Source: Chitinophaga sancti (GTDB lineage: Bacteria > Bacteroidota > Bacteroidia > Chitinophagales > Chitinophagaceae). Taken from it: a stretch of 64,000 nucleotides of DNA. Below, in pieces: positions 60,470-64,000 of the stretch. Each line of letters begins with the position of its first letter. Position 1 is the first letter of the stretch. A program made the position numbers and the translations under genes. A model generated the notes under the pieces. The model was not told the origin of the DNA. It did not search any database and was given only the letters and a program-made list of their open reading frames with translations. The stretch is from contig NZ_CP139247.1 of NCBI RefSeq assembly GCF_034087045.1, positions 186,001 through 250,000 on the forward strand, written 5' to 3'.

Positions 60470-62740
60470 TCACACACTCTTTTTACCCCCATCAGAATCC
60501 AACGCATCATTCCCCTTCACCAAAAAATTCAACTCCCCTTCCCAATCCAAAAACAAATCATCATAAGTCAGCAAACGACTATCTGCCCTATTATCCGGAA
60601 TATAATTCCCACTCCGCTTCTTCGCCATCCAGTTATCCCCCCGACTAATACCATCCGGACCCGGCACCACATTCACATAATCAGGGCGTGACGCCGCCCA
60701 GTAATAACAAGCACACTCTCTGTAATCATTCTGCCATGGCGCACATAACCCCTGTGTCAATTCCCCCGCATTGATAATATCATTATTTATCGCCGTACTA
60801 TTCTCCTCAAAGAAATTATTCACCGTCATCACCACGCGCACCAGGTTAGCATTACTTGTATTCAGATCCGCAGCGCTCACCACTACCTCCGTATTCGACT
60901 CATCTTTCGTAAAGTAGCACTCTACTTCCGTACCCTGGTGCTGTAATACATATGCCAACCCGTTAGACCACTCCATAAAAGACACCCCATTTGGATTGAA
61001 GGTATTGATCAAGGGCAGGTTTCCGCTCCGTGGGAAAGTAGGCCCTTGTGTAGGCACCATGGTCGGTTTACCCTGTACCCCTACTAACCGATGATACAAG
61101 AGATGTGAAAATTCCTCCTCCGTTTCCACGATGAAGTTGTTATTCTCAATCAAAGTGATCCCTTTAAACGCCCGTCTCCACAAGTTTCTAAAGTCCATCT
61201 CCAACCCAGGAAAACAATTTGAAATCGCGCTCCTTGCCATCACAGAATAAGGATTTCCATTCCCTTTATAATGTAACTGACCATATACATCCGCCACAGG
61301 AATACTGGTCGTCGTACTGGTATTCAACTTCGCCGCACCTGCCTGAAACATAGCCGACGCTGCACTCTGGATAATCGTATGAATCTGCCTGTAAGTAAAA
61401 CACAACGCCCTGCCATCCGCCCCACGCATCATAGCCGGCATTTTACGTCTTTCCTCATTGGATAAGTTACCAATGGTATCCGGTCTGCGCAATGCACTGT
61501 CAAACCATGTACTTGTAGATGGTGTACCAATACCATTAAACACCCGTTCATGAATTGCTCTCACCGCCAGGTTATCCACAATAGAAGTGGCCATGATCGG
61601 CTCATACATCCTGCCAAAGTCATTCGAATCCTGTGCAGGCATCATACTCGCTGGTCGGGGTCTACCATAATAGTTATTCCCATTCATGATAGCGGTATTC
61701 ATGAGACGTACCGTTTCCAGCGCTCTTCTTACAATCTCCTGCGCCTCTTCTATAGGCACTTCTTTATCCACATCCGGACCTAATAATATTTGCTCAATCT
61801 CATCTGTCACCACACGTACCGGTAATGTATCCGGTGCATACGCTGGTGGTCCTGCACATACATGCGCACTTGCCGTCAACAAAGTACCATCTGTTTGCTT
61901 CAACTCAATCGTGATTCTGCCATCACACTCATCATCCACATATCCCCAACTCACCCTGTTATCTCCCTGATCATATCCCGCAAATATTCCCGCAGGATTC
62001 GTTAAGATGGGTCTTTCCTGGTTACCCTCTACATAATTGAACCAGTCTCCATCCTTACTATACAATAAGAAATCATCTCCATATTTTAAATACAATGGAT
62101 CTGGTTCCGGCGCACTACCGTCAGCAGGGATCCTCGTAGTAGAACAACCATAGATCCTGCCAGGCCCAGGTGTGAACCTAAACCGAATCTGGGGAAAATC
62201 AGTCGTCGGTTGAATAAACTGCACATGGCCCAGTGGTAATTTTCTACCCGAAACAAAGTTATCACACTCTCCTTCTACGGGTATCAATTGATGCGACTGT
62301 ATATAAGTGATCTCCGCATTGATCTTATCCTTCTCACTCTGTGTACGACGATACAATTTAATGTTCGCCAGGTGGACATGCCATGAAATACTATCCAGGT
62401 TCAAACCTGCTTTTGTCAACAGGTCTGTCGTGAGAGGAACCAACTGATCCGGATTGTCTGTTGTAATGGCAAACACTTCCAGGAATGGTGCTACAGGCCG
62501 CACCGTACCATTTTTCACATCTATGTTAGTTGCATCTTTGAAGATGACTTTATCAGGTGTGAATTTTGTCATGATCCCTGTGGTGGGATCTACTTTATAA
62601 GATTCCTCTACTGTAATTTTTCTAAAATCAAGTGGATTTGTCGGGTCTACATCCAGCCTAAAAGCATCCATAGGCAATGAAGAGGAACCCAATCGCCCAA
62701 TAGCGATAGGAGGCAAAATCCTTAAACCAGAAATTTGCAT
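60470..62740 (-). CDS. LodA/GoxA-like CTQ-dependent amino acid oxidase
   Basis: A 756-residue protein with the LodA family layout: N-terminal ISGLRILPPIAIGRLGSSSL, the middle conserved blocks SWHVHLANIKLYRR and RFTPGPGRIYG, and the C-terminal Trp/Cys-rich segment PWQNDYRECACYYW (668-681) followed by RPDYVNVV, in the region where LodA forms its CTQ cofactor from one Cys and one Trp. LodA oxidises the epsilon-amine of lysine and GoxA oxidises glycine; the substrate here is unknown. No signal peptide. Neighbours supply a LodB-like flavoprotein and, unusually, a radical SAM enzyme. Confidence 0.88.
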   Translation of the reverse strand: MQISGLRILPPIAIGRLGSSSLPMDAFRLDVDPTNPLDFRKITVEESYKVDPTTGIMTKFTPDKVIFKDATNIDVKNGTVRPVAPFLEVFAITTDNPDQLVPLTTDLLTKAGLNLDSISWHVHLANIKLYRRTQSEKDKINAEITYIQSHQLIPVEGECDNFVSGRKLPLGHVQFIQPTTDFPQIRFRFTPGPGRIYGCSTTRIPADGSAPEPDPLYLKYGDDFLLYSKDGDWFNYVEGNQERPILTNPAGIFAGYDQGDNRVSWGYVDDECDGRITIELKQTDGTLLTASAHVCAGPPAYAPDTLPVRVVTDEIEQILLGPDVDKEVPIEEAQEIVRRALETVRLMNTAIMNGNNYYGRPRPASMMPAQDSNDFGRMYEPIMATSIVDNLAVRAIHERVFNGIGTPSTSTWFDSALRRPDTIGNLSNEERRKMPAMMRGADGRALCFTYRQIHTIIQSAASAMFQAGAAKLNTSTTTSIPVADVYGQLHYKGNGNPYSVMARSAISNCFPGLEMDFRNLWRRAFKGITLIENNNFIVETEEEFSHLLYHRLVGVQGKPTMVPTQGPTFPRSGNLPLINTFNPNGVSFMEWSNGLAYVLQHQGTEVECYFTKDESNTEVVVSAADLNTSNANLVRVVMTVNNFFEENSTAINNDIINAGELTQGLCAPWQNDYRECACYYWAASRPDYVNVVPGPDGISRGDNWMAKKRSGNYIPDNRADSRLLTYDDLFLDWEGELNFLVKGNDALDSDGGKKSV

Positions 62741-62882
62741 ACAATATGTTTATGTGGGTGAATTAAATGGTTTCGAGAATGATGACATTCGGAAATGCGA
62801 TCAATCTTCTGGTAAAAAATAAAACAGTTACGCAGAATCAATTCCTTCCTAATAAACTAAACAGCCTCAATCACCTCCATCC

Positions 62883-64000
62883 CTACTTCATACACACCTT
62901 ATCCCCCGCCAATATCGCATCCGCCACCTCCATCAACTTCCTATCCGCCGCCTGCAATGAATACAAATAAGTACTATACTGCTGATCACCAAACGCCAGT
63001 AACGCTGAAATAATCCCCAACGAAGCATCCAGCAAATCCTTATGCACCCGCCACCTATTCTTCTCCCCAAAAGGTAAATCCAACGTATAAGGCGACAAAA
63101 ACGGCGGCCCCGCCTTCTTATCCGTTCCCCCACCCGCAGGCAAATTCATCAACACATTCGCCAGTGTCCGCAAATTATACATCTCCCCAAACGTCGCATG
63201 TATAATCATACCCCTCGGTGAATTCACCATATCATTATACCCATCTCCCAACAAAAAACTATGCGTTAAAAAATTCAACAACATCCGATACCGCACATCG
63301 AATAAATTCGCCCAGAACTTCGTCTGAAAATCCGTAATCATACTCACCCCATCACTCGGTATCGCACTCTGCTCAGGAGAAACATAAGGATTCGTGAGAA
63401 TATTCTTAGAAGGATTAAACGTTGCAGGCAATTTCCGCCATGCTTTATAAATATTTAAAAACCGCTGGAAATGCGATTCATCTGCATCATCCGCATCCGG
63501 GTTCTCCCCCTGCTCTGCAATCGCTTTCACAGCAGCAACGGTATCTGTACGACAGGTTAATGGCACCACCAACACATTCGGTGTATTCGCCGGACTCGCA
63601 TGCGTTGAATTCCCCCTCGCGCCATGATCATACCCACGCTGCCATTCATCCTGCTTTGCCTGAAAAGGATATGTTTCCACACCAAAGACATCATCTGGTA
63701 TCATCTCTTCATTTTCCAACAATTCAATGATGCTTTCAAACAACACACTAATCGGATCGCCTATATTCGTCGAAGGTAGCAACGCTTTAATCTCCTGCTT
63801 GATCGCCTTTGTCTCTGCATCATCACTATCCTGTACATTCAGCCACCCTGCAGGTGACTCTGCATACACATACTTGGCCAGAGAAGCTTTGGACAATGGC
63901 TCCAACGTAAAATCAAACGGGTACAAAGATGAATCATAAGGAAAATCCTGCCTGGCAAAATTCAATGGCGCACCAATCACCCGCAGTACATTTTGAATAG
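62883..64000 (-). CDS. ferritin-like (VioB-type) protein, cut by the window edge
   Basis: The frame is open to position 64000 (upstream codons read IQNVLRVIGAPLNF), so the gene starts outside the window; the GTG at 63980 is internal. The visible ~370 residues match the ferritin-like domain of VioB (iminophenyl-pyruvate dimer synthase) proteins: VKAIAEQGE ... DESHFQRFLNIYKAW, then FDVRYRMLLNFLTHSFLLGD and FGEMYNLRTLANVLMNLP. VioB acts on imines made by an amino acid oxidase. Being directly upstream of a LodA-like oxidase (142 bp) fits an oxidase-plus-coupling pathway, which is inference. Confidence 0.78.
   Translation of the reverse strand, partial: IQNVLRVIGAPLNFARQDFPYDSSLYPFDFTLEPLSKASLAKYVYAESPAGWLNVQDSDDAETKAIKQEIKALLPSTNIGDPISVLFESIIELLENEEMIPDDVFGVETYPFQAKQDEWQRGYDHGARGNSTHASPANTPNVLVVPLTCRTDTVAAVKAIAEQGENPDADDADESHFQRFLNIYKAWRKLPATFNPSKNILTNPYVSPEQSAIPSDGVSMITDFQTKFWANLFDVRYRMLLNFLTHSFLLGDGYNDMVNSPRGMIIHATFGEMYNLRTLANVLMNLPAGGGTDKKAGPPFLSPYTLDLPFGEKNRWRVHKDLLDASLGIISALLAFGDQQYSTYLYSLQAADRKLMEVADAILAGDKVCMK

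Noticed and set aside
62933..63133. Arg/Gly-rich minus-strand open frame inside the ferritin-like gene
   Set aside because: Out-of-frame shadow of the ferritin-like coding region.
1..64000. tRNA, rRNA, integrase and IS elements
   Set aside because: Scanned for by eye on both strands; no convincing tRNA fold, rRNA block, tyrosine recombinase or transposase motif was seen. A tool such as tRNAscan-SE or ISfinder would be decisive.

Overview
The window reads as chromosome of a Bacteroidota bacterium, most likely Chitinophaga or a close relative in Chitinophagaceae. The grounds are a SusC/SusD pair, two ECF-sigma/FecR modules, MauE-type membrane proteins with a CSCGG motif, a LodA-like quinoprotein cluster, an AT-rich intergenic style and weak Shine-Dalgarno signals. 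No rRNA, tRNA, CRISPR array, integrase or transposase was seen. The assignment rests on gene content only.

Layout. (1) 0.1-12.6 kb: a minus-strand operon sigma factor > SusC > SusD > small exported protein, a divergent FecR, a second sigma/FecR pair, and three paralogous AraC-fold regulators that follow the FecR genes. (2) 12.5-26.5 kb: small exported proteins with four cysteines, two MauE/DoxX-like redox membrane proteins, a stand-alone AraC-type HTH protein, an MG2-like exported protein and an S9 peptidase. Part of this area (18.65-23.18 kb) is an old tandem duplication that includes long non-coding blocks. A two-gene GmrSD-like (DUF262) restriction system sits inside it at 14.4-18.6 kb. 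(3) 26.5-34.6 kb: an array of TTCGA repeats spaced by exactly 11 bp, a LytTR protein, a cassette that looks like the replication module of a mobile element, a GT2 glycosyltransferase, a 1-kb gene-free stretch with strong hairpins, and an exported transglutaminase-like protein.

(4) 34.7-44.4 kb is a defence island: McrB-McrC; a HEPN-domain protein with a small upstream partner; a compact three-gene operon of a double-GHKL sensor kinase, a receiver protein and a caspase-fold (CHAT-like) protease; and a DUF3427-HNH nuclease. (5) 44.5-46.9 kb: a MacB/FtsX-type permease. (6) 46.9-55.3 kb: a seven-gene modification/restriction operon with its own palindromic operator: XRE controller, two overlapping C5-cytosine methyltransferases, a large MmeI-like protein whose SAM and catalytic motifs are degraded, an SF2 helicase, a GIY-YIG (T5orf172-type) nuclease and Vsr. 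(7) 55.3-64 kb: a minus-strand operon running in from the right edge with a VioB-type ferritin-like protein (cut by the edge), a LodA-like CTQ oxidase, a radical SAM/SPASM enzyme, a LodB/QhpG-like flavoprotein, and a 714-residue protein of unknown role.

The two strongest candidates for undescribed systems are the sensor kinase-receiver-caspase operon (39736-43115), which has the logic of a phosphorelay-controlled suicide protease, and the controller/M/M/dead-methyltransferase/helicase/GIY-YIG/Vsr operon (46969-55259), which looks like an ATP-dependent, multi-subunit cytosine-methylation-guarded restriction system. The CTQ-oxidase cluster and the four-cysteine peptide/MauE neighbourhood are next in interest. 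All homology statements come from motif recognition by eye; no database search was run.
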